Below are positions 25,403 to 34,129 of a stretch of 64,000 bases of DNA, piece by piece. The translations under genes and the position numbers were made by a program. Source of the stretch: an uncultured Spirochaetaceae bacterium (GTDB lineage Bacteria; Spirochaetota; Spirochaetia; Sphaerochaetales; Sphaerochaetaceae); the NCBI GenBank assembly GCA_944389145.1, contig CALXLH010000032.1, positions 1 to 64,000 on the forward strand, read 5' to 3'. The notes below the pieces were generated by a model that had not been told where the DNA came from, did no database searches, and saw only the letters and a program-made list of their open reading frames with translations. Each line of letters begins with the position of its first letter. Position 1 is the stretch's first letter.

Positions 25403-25407
25403 TCATT
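25379..25407. terminator. Inverted repeat spanning two convergent stop codons
   Basis: AATGATCAG and CTGATCATT form a perfect 9-bp stem around an 11-nt loop, covering the stops of the glycosylase and GntR genes. It may serve as a bidirectional terminator, although there is no clear T tract on either side. Confidence 0.4.
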
Positions 25408-26094
25408 GGATATGACTGAATCCTTTAGCACCCAGCCTCGCTCCAGACTGCTTCGAACGCATTCTACAAAAACATCCTCACCCTTCTGTTCCTTCAGAGC
25501 AATCGCGATTTCCTTGTGATTATCGACAAATTCATCAATGGAAAAACCTCTATGGATCTTCTCATAGTATTGCAATAGCATCATCCGGGATTTTACTACA
25601 TTCCACATATCGATAAGCACCTTATTGCAAGCGCCACTCACGATAGTCTCATGAAAAAGCACATCATGGCATATGACTTCATATATATCATTCGAATGCT
25701 CATATGCCGTGACTGTATGCTCGATTATATCCATTAAGACAGATGGGTTATCATCGACAAGATTCTTGTATGCATGTGATGATGCATAGACCTCTACGAG
25801 GATACGCGCATCTGATACGTTACGGATCATCGTCTTATCAACTCTGACGACTGAATTGCCTGTATATGGAACGATATCAACCAATCCCTCTTCTGAGAGT
25901 CGCTGGATAGCCTGCCGAACCGGCGTTATGCTAACGCCAAGCTGCTTAGAAACCTCCCGTTCAACAAGCCTTTCACCTAAGCCTAGACGCCCTGTGATAA
26001 TTGCTTTCCTAAGCAGATTCTCAACATTTTCTGCAGTACTTTGCTTAATCGGCAACATATCGTACATCTTGTCACCATTAAGAAATGACTTCAT
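25384..26094 (-). CDS. GntR-family regulator (FadR/FCD type)
   Basis: 236 residues. Winged HTH at 15-75 (ENLLRKAIITGRLGLGERL, REVSKQLGVSITPVRQAIQRL, GLVDIVPYTGNSVV), then the all-helical FCD ligand-binding domain with metal-binding positions typical of the family (DARILVEVYA, HDVLFHETIV, HKEIAIAL). FCD regulators usually sense small carboxylic acids. It is downstream of, and in line with, the racemase and transporter genes, so it probably controls this locus. Start at 26094 behind GGAGG; an upstream in-frame extension was rejected. Confidence 0.9.
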   Translation of the reverse strand: MKSFLNGDKMYDMLPIKQSTAENVENLLRKAIITGRLGLGERLVEREVSKQLGVSITPVRQAIQRLSEEGLVDIVPYTGNSVVRVDKTMIRNVSDARILVEVYASSHAYKNLVDDNPSVLMDIIEHTVTAYEHSNDIYEVICHDVLFHETIVSGACNKVLIDMWNVVKSRMMLLQYYEKIHRGFSIDEFVDNHKEIAIALKEQKGEDVFVECVRSSLERGWVLKDSVISNDQSEIG

Positions 26095-26241
26095 TGAACT
26101 TCCTCCAGACTCTGACTCTATCGGATAAGAACAATAAAAGGAAGGGATAGAATACAAGTTGTCTCGGCATGCCTATAATCACTCACAACCTTTCTCCATG
26201 CTCTGCCTGCCCACGATCAGCAGGCAGGAAGATATATCCAA

Positions 26242-27543
26242 TCAGCTCCTTAATGCTCCGTCCTCATCAAAGATCATCTCATGAAGCTCTCCGATCTTCT
26301 CAAATAAGGGATTACCGTCTATCTCTTCAAGCATGGCTTCTGATATTTCTATTTCCCCTATATCAAGCGTATTCTTTATATGTATCAATCTAATCTGATT
26401 ACGATCGACTCCAACGCACATGCGTATGCATGCGGCTATCGCTTCCCTATCATTCCGCAACACCATTGGAATCTTGCATCCTGTGCAGACTAGAGATGTA
26501 AGTGCATTGACATAAGCATATTCAGGACATGATTTTCCAATAAGTCGCCTTGTTGTGGTATCTGCCATGCCTATGCCTATGCAATTTCCGTGGCTCTCAT
26601 CTGTAAGATCCAAGACAGCAAGCTTCTGTACTTTTATTCCGCCAGAAGCGAATTCCGTGGTATACCGGCCAGTAACATTGCAATCCATTCCACTGCCAGA
26701 GATATTCTTTCCCATCTGATCAACTACAAGCACATCGCACGAATCAAACAGCAAACGACCCATCTTCTGCTTTGAGATCGATAGAAGCTGGGGCTCCTGT
26801 TCCGGAATCTCTTCTGGAGTAAGCACCTTTATGTCATAGGTCTTGTCGTACGCATTCTCTATCGTGGCGATGCCCAGTAATACCGGAGAATACTTCAGTA
26901 TCGCCCTTCCGAACAACTCAATATTGCGAGACATCGTACCAAACCCTTCGTTATGGCATATCTGCGCACCATACTGCTTTCCAAGCCCTATAGTCATCAT
27001 CTTCATGAGACCGCTCTCGTATGGTCCATGGAAACAAGGATGCATCTTTATTCTATGAAAAACGATAATATGATCGGCTTCTGCTGCATTCCTATCAATA
27101 TAAACAGGATGGCCTTCTGAGGTCTCCCCGATATGAACGGTAGTCATATCAGAGAGAATAGGGACTCCTATGCTTTCCTCCGTAACCCCTAGGCTGGCAA
27201 GCAGAGCAAGCTGTCCTTCAGCAGTTGCCCCACCATGGCTTCCCATCGCAGGAACAATAAATGGCAATGCCCCCCTATCCTTTAAGGCATTCACTATAAA
27301 ACGGAGTATTGCCACCGAGTTAGCAACCTGCCTGCTACCTGCCGTTATAGCAACACGATGACCAGGCTTTATATTATTAAGCTGGGCAATCACCTCTGCT
27401 CGGGAGAATTCAAGGGAAAGCTTACCATCGATATCCTCAATGCAAGCAGAATCAAACTTCTGCCTAACCTTCTGCATTCTCGGGAATCTATAACCAGAAA
27501 GAAGATTGCTTATAAAATCCTCTGTTTTCTTATCTACAAGCAT
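26242..27543 (-). CDS. LarA-like (DUF2088) racemase/epimerase homologue
   Basis: 433 residues. The N-terminal part has ITAGSRQVANSVAILR, then VPAMGSHGGATAEGQLALL, VYIDRNAAEADHIIVFHRI, and KMMTIGLGKQYGAQICHNEG: the layout of the lactate racemase LarA N-terminal family (Pfam 09861), with histidines and lysine in the places used to hold the nickel-pincer cofactor. Known relatives racemise lactate, malate or phenyllactate or epimerise gluconate. No larB, larC or larE is in the window. Start at 27543 (AGGTGG upstream). With TctCBA and a lactonase next door, a hydroxy-acid or sugar-acid substrate is likely, but unproven. Confidence 0.72.
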   Translation of the reverse strand: MLVDKKTEDFISNLLSGYRFPRMQKVRQKFDSACIEDIDGKLSLEFSRAEVIAQLNNIKPGHRVAITAGSRQVANSVAILRFIVNALKDRGALPFIVPAMGSHGGATAEGQLALLASLGVTEESIGVPILSDMTTVHIGETSEGHPVYIDRNAAEADHIIVFHRIKMHPCFHGPYESGLMKMMTIGLGKQYGAQICHNEGFGTMSRNIELFGRAILKYSPVLLGIATIENAYDKTYDIKVLTPEEIPEQEPQLLSISKQKMGRLLFDSCDVLVVDQMGKNISGSGMDCNVTGRYTTEFASGGIKVQKLAVLDLTDESHGNCIGIGMADTTTRRLIGKSCPEYAYVNALTSLVCTGCKIPMVLRNDREAIAACIRMCVGVDRNQIRLIHIKNTLDIGEIEISEAMLEEIDGNPLFEKIGELHEMIFDEDGALRS

Positions 27544-27560
27544 GTAATCCACCTTTAAAT

Positions 27561-28973
27561 TTAATCTTTCCTGAGTGCACCGAGAATTCCAAGCTTCTCA
27601 TCGCTAAGGTATCCGTACCTATTTACCCACATGCCATCCTTGCTGTTATCCCAGCAGATATTGAAACGCCGCCGCACATCATCAAGTGGACCATAGCCAT
27701 GAGGAAATGAATAAACAGGAATAGAACCTCTTACTTCCCGCTCAGCTTCCCTTATCTTTCGGACAAGGGCCCCAGACCCAGCGATATGTGCCTCGTCCGG
27801 CTCTGGATACCTGTAATCCAGCAGAGATGCCTTCGTCGAATCCTCAAAGTCAAAGAGCAATGATACGAATCTGACAACATCGCTCTCCTTCAATCCTGGA
27901 TTCATCTTCATCAGCTGTTCAGCCCAGCATGTAACGATCATTGACCAGTGCATAGTGAAGAACTTGAGGTGAACAGCATCAACATACTTAGGCATAAATG
28001 AGAAATCAACACCCGTGAGCATGCTCATCATTGGTGGATACACCGTAGATATGAGCTTCAGTCCAGGATTCGCTGAATCAGCAGCCCTCCGAAGCTCCTC
28101 AAGATAAGTCTCTACCAGCTTCGATCTGAATGCCAGGATCTCAGCAATCAGAGGATCCCTGCGGAAGCACTCTCCGATGAACTCACACATATCCTGAGGC
28201 TCTCTGATAGCAGAAAGCACGGTAGGATCGACAGAAGCGATGCCTGAATAGATTTCCTGCGCCTTTCTACGCATATCCTCAAACGGGAATCCATATTCTA
28301 TAGCCTTCTTCCTAGCGGCCTCCCCGAAATCAAGGAACACATCATCCAACGTATAGAAGGACTGCTCGGATCTATCAAGTACAAATCCATCGATCATTGG
28401 ATATGCCGCATAGAGATCCCGAAGCTCCGAACAAGCATATGCACGTACATCATCGCTAGCAATCGATGCAAAGCTATATATACGGTTGCTAGCAACCGTC
28501 CCATCAGGCATCAAAGGCGTAGAATCACTGATTTCTGGAACAGAAGAGCTATTTGGATCGACCTCTGGAACATGACAGACCTGTACCTGCAGATATGCTC
28601 CCATCCCTCTTCTCTTCACCTCGGATAGGAAGTCTCCGATGATATGCCCCTTCTCCTTAGTAAGGTTACCGCCTGAATTAGGGGTATAACGCTGTCCCTT
28701 ATAGAAATGCGGATCGAACTGATAGCTTGGCTCGACATGGATGAACGCCTCATGCTTTCCCCATACGGGCCGATCAATCAGCCGGCCTCCCCCGCAATTG
28801 CCATCATCAGGGGGTTCCCGTCTTCCACTTGCTGCATCAGCAGCAGGCTCAGCAACCTGGGCAATGGCAGCTATATCGGTTACCCCTGCCTCTTCAAGAT
28901 TATCAAGTACCTTGCTTATCCCTTCATATATCAGATGCGGCGACCATACTATGACACCAAGTCTCTTGCTCAT
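27561..28973 (-). CDS. Unknown protein, probable TIM-barrel enzyme
   Basis: 470 residues. I do not recognise the family. MSKRLGVIVWSPHLIYEGI at the start, then regular strand-helix alternation (MGAYLQVQVCHVPEVDP, YPMIDGFVLDRSEQSFYTLDD, LKLISTVYPPMMSM, YVDAVHLKFFTMHW) as in glycosidase-like (beta/alpha)8 barrels. DGFVLDRSEQ and the carboxylates in the C-terminal region could be catalytic. A Gly/Pro/Asp-rich loop lies at about 45-70. No signal peptide, so cytoplasmic. Located between tctA and the LarA homologue, 17 nt from the latter, so part of the same pathway. GGGAG lies 8 nt before the ATG. Confidence 0.7.
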   Translation of the reverse strand: MSKRLGVIVWSPHLIYEGISKVLDNLEEAGVTDIAAIAQVAEPAADAASGRREPPDDGNCGGGRLIDRPVWGKHEAFIHVEPSYQFDPHFYKGQRYTPNSGGNLTKEKGHIIGDFLSEVKRRGMGAYLQVQVCHVPEVDPNSSSVPEISDSTPLMPDGTVASNRIYSFASIASDDVRAYACSELRDLYAAYPMIDGFVLDRSEQSFYTLDDVFLDFGEAARKKAIEYGFPFEDMRRKAQEIYSGIASVDPTVLSAIREPQDMCEFIGECFRRDPLIAEILAFRSKLVETYLEELRRAADSANPGLKLISTVYPPMMSMLTGVDFSFMPKYVDAVHLKFFTMHWSMIVTCWAEQLMKMNPGLKESDVVRFVSLLFDFEDSTKASLLDYRYPEPDEAHIAGSGALVRKIREAEREVRGSIPVYSFPHGYGPLDDVRRRFNICWDNSKDGMWVNRYGYLSDEKLGILGALRKD

Positions 28974-29015
28974 AATAAAAACTCCCTTTTTCTAAACGAA
29001 TCAATAAATATATCC

Positions 29016-30488
29016 TTATCCCTGCCTCTCCTGCTTGATTGTCTTTACGAACGTCGAGATCAGAAGCAGCGCAGAAACCAGCAGGAAAACGATGCTGATC
29101 GGACGGGTGAAGAATATTCCGAAGGATCCATTCGATATGACCAGGGACTGCCTCAGATTCCTTTCGGCGAGATTGCCAAGTACAATAGAGATAACGAGAG
29201 GAGTCAATGGATAATCAAGGCGATTGAGTACATAGCAGAGAATACCGAAAACGAGCATCACATATACATCGAATATCGAATTATTCGTTGCGAATGCACC
29301 TACTACACAGAGTATCATAAGCGTCCCTAGCAGGAGCTTCTGAGGAATCTTCGTAACATGCACAAAGAACCTTATGAACGCAGTTCCCTCAATATACATT
29401 ATGATGTTTATCACGAACATGCTGCCCATGATTATGTAAACCCACGGAGAGCTTCCATCAAAGAGATTCGGGCCTGGTATTATCCCCTGCATCATCAATG
29501 CACCGATAAGGATCGCAGTAACAGCATCGCCAGGAATACCTAGCGTAAGGAGAGGAATCATAGTTGCACCGGTAACTGCATTATTAGCGGTTTCAGAGGC
29601 AACTACGCCATCCATGTTTCCTGTACCAAATGTATCTGGTTCCTTCGAAGACCTCTTCGCCTCATTGTATGCAAGGAAGGAGGAAATCGCAGCTCCTGTG
29701 CCGGGAATTGCTCCGATTATCGTGCCGATGATGCTTGACTTAAGCATCGTCTTCCAATGCCTCATCAGATCCCTTGCCTTGATCGTCCTCTTCTTAAACG
29801 GAATAGTATCGCCCGTATCATCATCGATATGAGCCATCTTCTCGAAAAGCTCAGAAAGAGCAAATGCTCCCAAAAGAGCAGGCACAAGCTGGATTCCAGT
29901 CATAAGATTCACGTTACCGAACGTAAACCGCTGTACGCCTTCAATCGGGTCTATGCCGATAAGCGTGACGAACAAGCCAACGGAAGCCATCATCAATCCC
30001 TTAAAGGCATTCTTGCTTGTAGCGACAGCAATGACCACAAGGCCAAAGAAAGAAAGCGCGAAATACTCAGGAGGTCCGAATTTCAATGCAGCGCTTGCGA
30101 TAAGAGGGGCGAAGAACAGTAGCATGAAGCAACTGAACAATCCTCCAACCGTCGATGCGAACAGGGCAGAATAAAGCGCATCGCCACCTTTCCCTTGCTT
30201 TGCCAGAGGATAACCATCAAAGGCAGTGGCCGCAGATGCCGGAGTTCCCGGCGTATTAATAAGGATAGCCGTTATTGATCCCCCATATATGCCACCGCAG
30301 TAAACTGCAAGCAAAAGCACCATTCCTGTTATTGAAGGAAGACCAAATGTGAGAGGCAGAATGATTGCGACACCCATCACCGCGGTCAACCCAGGCAGAG
30401 CTCCTATTATCGTACCTATAGCCATGCCCATAACCATCATTATGAGATTTATCGGATCAATTAAAGTCGTGATTATTTCAAGAAACAT
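29016..30488 (-). CDS. tctA: Tripartite tricarboxylate transporter large membrane subunit TctA
   Basis: 490 residues, about 12 helices. IGTIIGALPGLTAVMGVAIILPLTF and IIGTIIGAIPGTGAAISSFLAYNEAKR are the duplicated GALPG/GAIPG signatures of TctA, and GGSITAILINTPGTPASAATAFDGYP is the substrate-site segment. It forms the translocation path for organic acids driven by an ion gradient. Normal length. Sits 12 nt from tctB. Confidence 0.94.
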   Translation of the reverse strand: MFLEIITTLIDPINLIMMVMGMAIGTIIGALPGLTAVMGVAIILPLTFGLPSITGMVLLLAVYCGGIYGGSITAILINTPGTPASAATAFDGYPLAKQGKGGDALYSALFASTVGGLFSCFMLLFFAPLIASAALKFGPPEYFALSFFGLVVIAVATSKNAFKGLMMASVGLFVTLIGIDPIEGVQRFTFGNVNLMTGIQLVPALLGAFALSELFEKMAHIDDDTGDTIPFKKRTIKARDLMRHWKTMLKSSIIGTIIGAIPGTGAAISSFLAYNEAKRSSKEPDTFGTGNMDGVVASETANNAVTGATMIPLLTLGIPGDAVTAILIGALMMQGIIPGPNLFDGSSPWVYIIMGSMFVINIIMYIEGTAFIRFFVHVTKIPQKLLLGTLMILCVVGAFATNNSIFDVYVMLVFGILCYVLNRLDYPLTPLVISIVLGNLAERNLRQSLVISNGSFGIFFTRPISIVFLLVSALLLISTFVKTIKQERQG

Positions 30489-30500
30489 AAAGACTCCCTA

Positions 30501-30983
30501 TCATATCTGAACGAAAAGCAGATATTTGAATACGAAATAGACAGCTACGGCGAATGCGGCATCGATGACGTAGTACCACCACACCTTTTCCCTCAGAACC
30601 AGCAGGAGAAGCACGCAGCATATTACGCTTGTCGGAATGAATCCTATGTATGGATAAAGCAATCCATAAAGCAGGAAATCTGCCATGTATGCGATAACCC
30701 TGATATTCTCCCCTTTCTTGAAGATCACCATATTAGGAAGTTCCTTGTTATTTTTCTTTGCATCACGTAGGTTCATAGCATTCAATACAATATTGATCAC
30801 GGATGAAACCCACATGATTCCGACTATGACCTTTGGCATGAAATGGCTGCTTAGCAATTCAGTATTCGTCATGCCTGAGTGCAGATTCGAATATGGTATG
30901 CAATACGGCGTAACGATAAGTATTGCGGCACCAAATAAAATCAATATTACTGAAACAAGGATGTTAACCTGATACTTATTCAT
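30501..30983 (-). CDS. tctB: Tripartite tricarboxylate transporter small membrane subunit TctB
   Basis: 160 residues with four predicted helices (VNILVSVILILFGAAILIV, PKVIVGIMWVSSVINIVL, MADFLLYGLLYPYIGFIPTSVI, YYVIDAAFAVAVYFVFKYLLF). Sequence conservation in TctB is low, and the call rests on topology and on the tctC-tctB-tctA order. The start at 30983 has GGAG 6 nt upstream; an ATG at 31019 is also in frame. Confidence 0.85.
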   Translation of the reverse strand: MNKYQVNILVSVILILFGAAILIVTPYCIPYSNLHSGMTNTELLSSHFMPKVIVGIMWVSSVINIVLNAMNLRDAKKNNKELPNMVIFKKGENIRVIAYMADFLLYGLLYPYIGFIPTSVICCVLLLLVLREKVWWYYVIDAAFAVAVYFVFKYLLFVQI

Positions 30984-31071
30984 AATCCACTCCGTTATCT
31001 GAAGAAAAACGTGATCCATAAGTGAATCGATAACACAGCCTTACAGACCACGCTTTACTACTCGAAAAACC

Positions 31072-32061
31072 TTAGTTCCCTGCGTTCATTTGCGCGATGA
31101 TGGAGCCAAACGCCTCGTTGCACTCTGCAATCTTCGCATTGATCTCCTCTTCGGTAAGGGTATAGGTGTCCAGACCATTAAGATCCTTTATGAATTTTGA
31201 ATACTCGGGTCCGACTACTGCTTCGTTTATCTTCTCCTTCAGATAATCAACGATCTCATCTGGCGTATCCTTAGGTACCTGAACCCATTTCCATGCAACG
31301 GCGTATCCTGTATTTTCATATCCAAGTTCCTTAAGGCAAGGAACGTCAGGGAGAGCGCCACACCTTTCATCACCTGTCACCGCGATGGCTCTGAGAGTTC
31401 CATTGGCAACCCTGCCGGTTACTTCAAGCAGATCTGCGATCGTTATATCTATATGATTTCCAAGCAATGCGGTAATGGCCTCTGCTGCGCCCTGGAACGG
31501 AACTATCGTCTTGTTTGCGTCCGCACCTATACGATTCATGATATCCGTCCAAGCGATATTCCCTACAGAACCTGGATTTGCCGTACCAATATTGACATTC
31601 TGATCTGTTGCCATCAACGCGAGGAAGTCATCCCAATCCTGAATAGGTGATTCAGGAGTCACGCATATCACCAGCTGCTCATCAGGCGAAAGTACGGCGA
31701 TGTTGCGGAATGAATCCATCGTATACGGTACCTCCTGGGTATGAGGAACGATATACGTCGCAGCAGGCATACCGATATTGAGCGTATACCCATCCGGCTT
31801 GGAACTAGCAAGCTCTGCAGCAGCAACAGTCCCACTGGCTCCTGTCCTATTTACGATATTGATTGCAACTCCTAAATCAAGAACCTCTGCAAGCGAACGC
31901 GCCATGATATCAGTACCGCCACCAGCAGCAGATCCAACAAGGATAGTTATAGGACGCCTAGGATAACCAGCGGCACCACCTCCTTCAGAAGCTCCTCCCG
32001 CCATAAGAACAGAAATCCCAATAATCAATACTGATAATATTGATAATACTCTTCGGATCAT
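31072..32061 (-). CDS. tctC: Tripartite tricarboxylate transporter solute-binding protein TctC
   Basis: 329 residues. Signal peptide IRRVLSILSVLIIGISVLMAGG; the lipobox-like position carries Gly instead of Cys, so the protein is probably soluble in the periplasm. YPRRPITILVGSAAGGGTDIMAR is the classic BugT start of the family, and GNHIDITIADLLEVTGRVANGTLRAIAVTG is the second-lobe signature. It captures a carboxylate substrate for TctBA. AGGAGG lies before the ATG at 32061. First gene of the leftward catabolic operon. Confidence 0.93.
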   Translation of the reverse strand: MIRRVLSILSVLIIGISVLMAGGASEGGGAAGYPRRPITILVGSAAGGGTDIMARSLAEVLDLGVAINIVNRTGASGTVAAAELASSKPDGYTLNIGMPAATYIVPHTQEVPYTMDSFRNIAVLSPDEQLVICVTPESPIQDWDDFLALMATDQNVNIGTANPGSVGNIAWTDIMNRIGADANKTIVPFQGAAEAITALLGNHIDITIADLLEVTGRVANGTLRAIAVTGDERCGALPDVPCLKELGYENTGYAVAWKWVQVPKDTPDEIVDYLKEKINEAVVGPEYSKFIKDLNGLDTYTLTEEEINAKIAECNEAFGSIIAQMNAGN

Positions 32062-32082
32062 GTATTTCCTCCTTTTTCCTAC

Positions 32083-32136
32083 ATGATACATGATGCATCA
32101 TACATCATATGATATAATTGATATCGAAGCTGTCAA
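32083..32136. promoter_or_regulatory. Divergent promoters with palindromic operators (tctC / lactonase)
   Basis: Leftward promoter for tctC: TTGACA (32131-32136), 16 nt, TATCAT (32109-32114) on the minus strand. Rightward promoter for the lactonase: extended -10 TGATATAAT (32110-32118). Two palindromes overlie them: ATCATATGAT at 32104-32113 and ATGATGCATCAT at 32090-32101, the latter within a 26-bp imperfect palindrome (32083-32108). They are good candidates for binding by the GntR regulator at 25384. Confidence 0.65.
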
Positions 32137-32158
32137 CAAAAAAGGAGATAATTCGCAC

Positions 32159-33178
32159 ATGAGCAAAAGTTATTACGCAATCGGAACATACAATACTGGA
32201 ATAACACCCTCGAATCATTTATCCCGAAACGGAATATGCATGATAGAGTTAGATGAACTAACAGGAAGTCTAAGGCTAATCAAAAAAAGCAGATTCCTAT
32301 GCAATCCGTCTTACCTATGCAAGCGAAATAATGAGAAAAAGCTATACGCAGTATCGGAGATGATGGATAGCGATGGCTTGATCACATGCTTCATAATCAC
32401 TGATGACATGGATCTAGTGAAAGTAAAAGAATTCGAAGGACCAGGGAGAGCGGCTTGTCATGTGGCCGTCCATGATAACCTGCCACTACTCTATTCTGCA
32501 TCATATCATGATGGGAAATTCGAAATTATCAATATGGATGAAGGCTGCAGGACTATAATACAATGCACCGGCAGTGGTCCGAATACCACCAGGCAAGAAC
32601 ATTCTCATGCACATCAGGTCATGCCAATTGGAGATTCCGTAATCCTAGTATCAGACCTAGGGAGTGATACGATATGGAAATATGATGAGCTTACTCACTC
32701 CCTAAGCTTATTTTGGAAGGCTCCATCGGGTTCGGGCCCCCGTCATATGGTAATGGATCCATCTGATGGAACAATATATCTTGCCTGTGAATTAACACCT
32801 TATATTTTCGCAATATCAAACGAGGGAAAAACATTACAGAAAATCGAATACCCTTTTGATGCAGATGCAGCAGCCATTAGAATGCATCCTTCAGGTAAGA
32901 CGCTTGCAGTATCCTACAGGAAGAATAACCATATCCTTATTCTCGATATAATGAGAGAAGAAGATGGCTCTAGGCTGAGAACCGCAGCAGAGATATCAAG
33001 TAAAGGAGAAGTTCCTAGGGACTTTGCATTCTCCTCATCCGGAGACTGGATTCTGATGCTGAATCAGGACTCTGATTCAATAATATCGCAAAGAATAAAT
33101 CATGACTCAGGCCTTCCTGAGGGGCATGAACAGGGATTCCTGCATATTACGACGCCGGTATCAATCATTGAATTATAA
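32159..33178 (+). CDS. Lactonase-type seven-bladed beta-propeller protein (YbhE-like)
   Basis: 339 residues. Repeated blade strands such as KKLYAVSEMMDSDGLITCF, LPLLYSASYHDGKFEIINM, SVILVSDLGSDTIWKYD and HPSGKTLAVSYRKNNHILIL, plus the AHQVMPIGD and GPRHMVMDPSDGTIYLACEL segments, are the hallmarks of the 6-phosphogluconolactonase/3-carboxymuconate cyclase (Pgl/YbhE) family. It would hydrolyse an aldonolactone to the acid. Cytoplasmic, no signal. AAAGGAG is 11 nt before the chosen start at 32159. Divergent from the tct operon and visibly A+T rich like it. Confidence 0.85.
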   Translation: MSKSYYAIGTYNTGITPSNHLSRNGICMIELDELTGSLRLIKKSRFLCNPSYLCKRNNEKKLYAVSEMMDSDGLITCFIITDDMDLVKVKEFEGPGRAACHVAVHDNLPLLYSASYHDGKFEIINMDEGCRTIIQCTGSGPNTTRQEHSHAHQVMPIGDSVILVSDLGSDTIWKYDELTHSLSLFWKAPSGSGPRHMVMDPSDGTIYLACELTPYIFAISNEGKTLQKIEYPFDADAAAIRMHPSGKTLAVSYRKNNHILILDIMREEDGSRLRTAAEISSKGEVPRDFAFSSSGDWILMLNQDSDSIISQRINHDSGLPEGHEQGFLHITTPVSIIEL

Positions 33179-33239
33179 ATCATATTAATACATCTGAATC
33201 CAGAATAAATATTGTAATATGATTTAAAAATCATAAAGA

Positions 33240-33268
33240 TTGCACGATATCATAACGATATATATAAT
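33240..33268 (+). promoter_or_regulatory. Promoter, leaderless arrangement
   Basis: TTGCAC, 17 nt, TATAAT, ending 6 nt before the ATG at 33275. Transcription should start at or within 1-2 nt of the start codon. Confidence 0.7.
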
Positions 33269-33274
33269 AGTCGC

Positions 33275-34129
33275 ATGAATCGCTTGTTCCAGTTCGCATT
33301 CTCAAAGCTCAAGGGAGTGACTGTATTCGCCCTTGTCGGACGTTCCGGTACCGGCAAGAGCTATCATTCGAAGCTGGTGGCGGCGAAGTATCATATTGAT
33401 CTCGTGATCGATGACGGCCTGCTGATAAAGGGCAACAGGATACTCGCAGGCCATTCAGCAAAGCAGGACTCGGATTTCCTCGCAGCGGTACGCACCGCGG
33501 TATTCGATGACGAAGAGCATCGCAACGAGGTCATGAGCGCCCTTCTGAAGGAACACTATCGCAAGATACTCATCATCGGAACATCCGAGAAGATGGTGAA
33601 CAAGATAGCAAAGAGGCTTGAGCTCCCACAGCCGGAGAGGATCATCCATATAGAGGATATCGCATCTCAGGATGAGATAGAGACTGCGATGAGGATAAGG
33701 TACACGGAAGGAAAGCATGTAATCCCGGTACCATCTATAGAGGTAACGCGCTCAGCCCCCCAGATCGTATATGACTCGATGAAGGTCTTCATGGGGAGGA
33801 AGGGGCCGATGAAGAAGCAGACCTACGAAAAGACCATCGTGAGGCCTGAGTTCTCCCGCCCAGACAAGGAAGAGCTGTCAGAGGCCGTGCTGACGCAGAT
33901 GGTCAAGCACGCCATAGGCGAATATGACCCGGTGATGAAGGTGAAGAAGGTACGGGGAACGAAGAATCAGGACTCTTCCTATTCCGTGGCAGTGATGCTC
34001 CAGCTTCCTGTACGCCACTACATGAGCACAACGATATCCGACCTGCAGGAATACATCACGGAATGCATCGAGAAATACGGAGGGGTCATGATCCATTCAG
34101 TCTCCGTGGAGATCGAGGAATGGGGCTAG
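33275..34129 (+). CDS. P-loop ATPase with Asp23-like C-terminal domain
   Basis: 284 residues. VTVFALVGRSGTGKSYHSK near residue 15 is a Walker A motif, and KILIIGTSEKMVNKIAKRL resembles the following strand-helix of a small kinase fold. The last 100 residues (EELSEAVLTQMVKHAIGEYDPVMKVKKVR, SYSVAVMLQLPV, LQEYITECIEKYGG, VHSVSVEIE-like end) look like the Asp23/DUF322 domain of envelope-stress proteins. Function unknown. No Shine-Dalgarno; the promoter -10 box is 6 nt upstream of the start. Overlaps the end of pcnB by 4 nt, tail-to-tail. Confidence 0.75.
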   Translation: MNRLFQFAFSKLKGVTVFALVGRSGTGKSYHSKLVAAKYHIDLVIDDGLLIKGNRILAGHSAKQDSDFLAAVRTAVFDDEEHRNEVMSALLKEHYRKILIIGTSEKMVNKIAKRLELPQPERIIHIEDIASQDEIETAMRIRYTEGKHVIPVPSIEVTRSAPQIVYDSMKVFMGRKGPMKKQTYEKTIVRPEFSRPDKEELSEAVLTQMVKHAIGEYDPVMKVKKVRGTKNQDSSYSVAVMLQLPVRHYMSTTISDLQEYITECIEKYGGVMIHSVSVEIEEWG

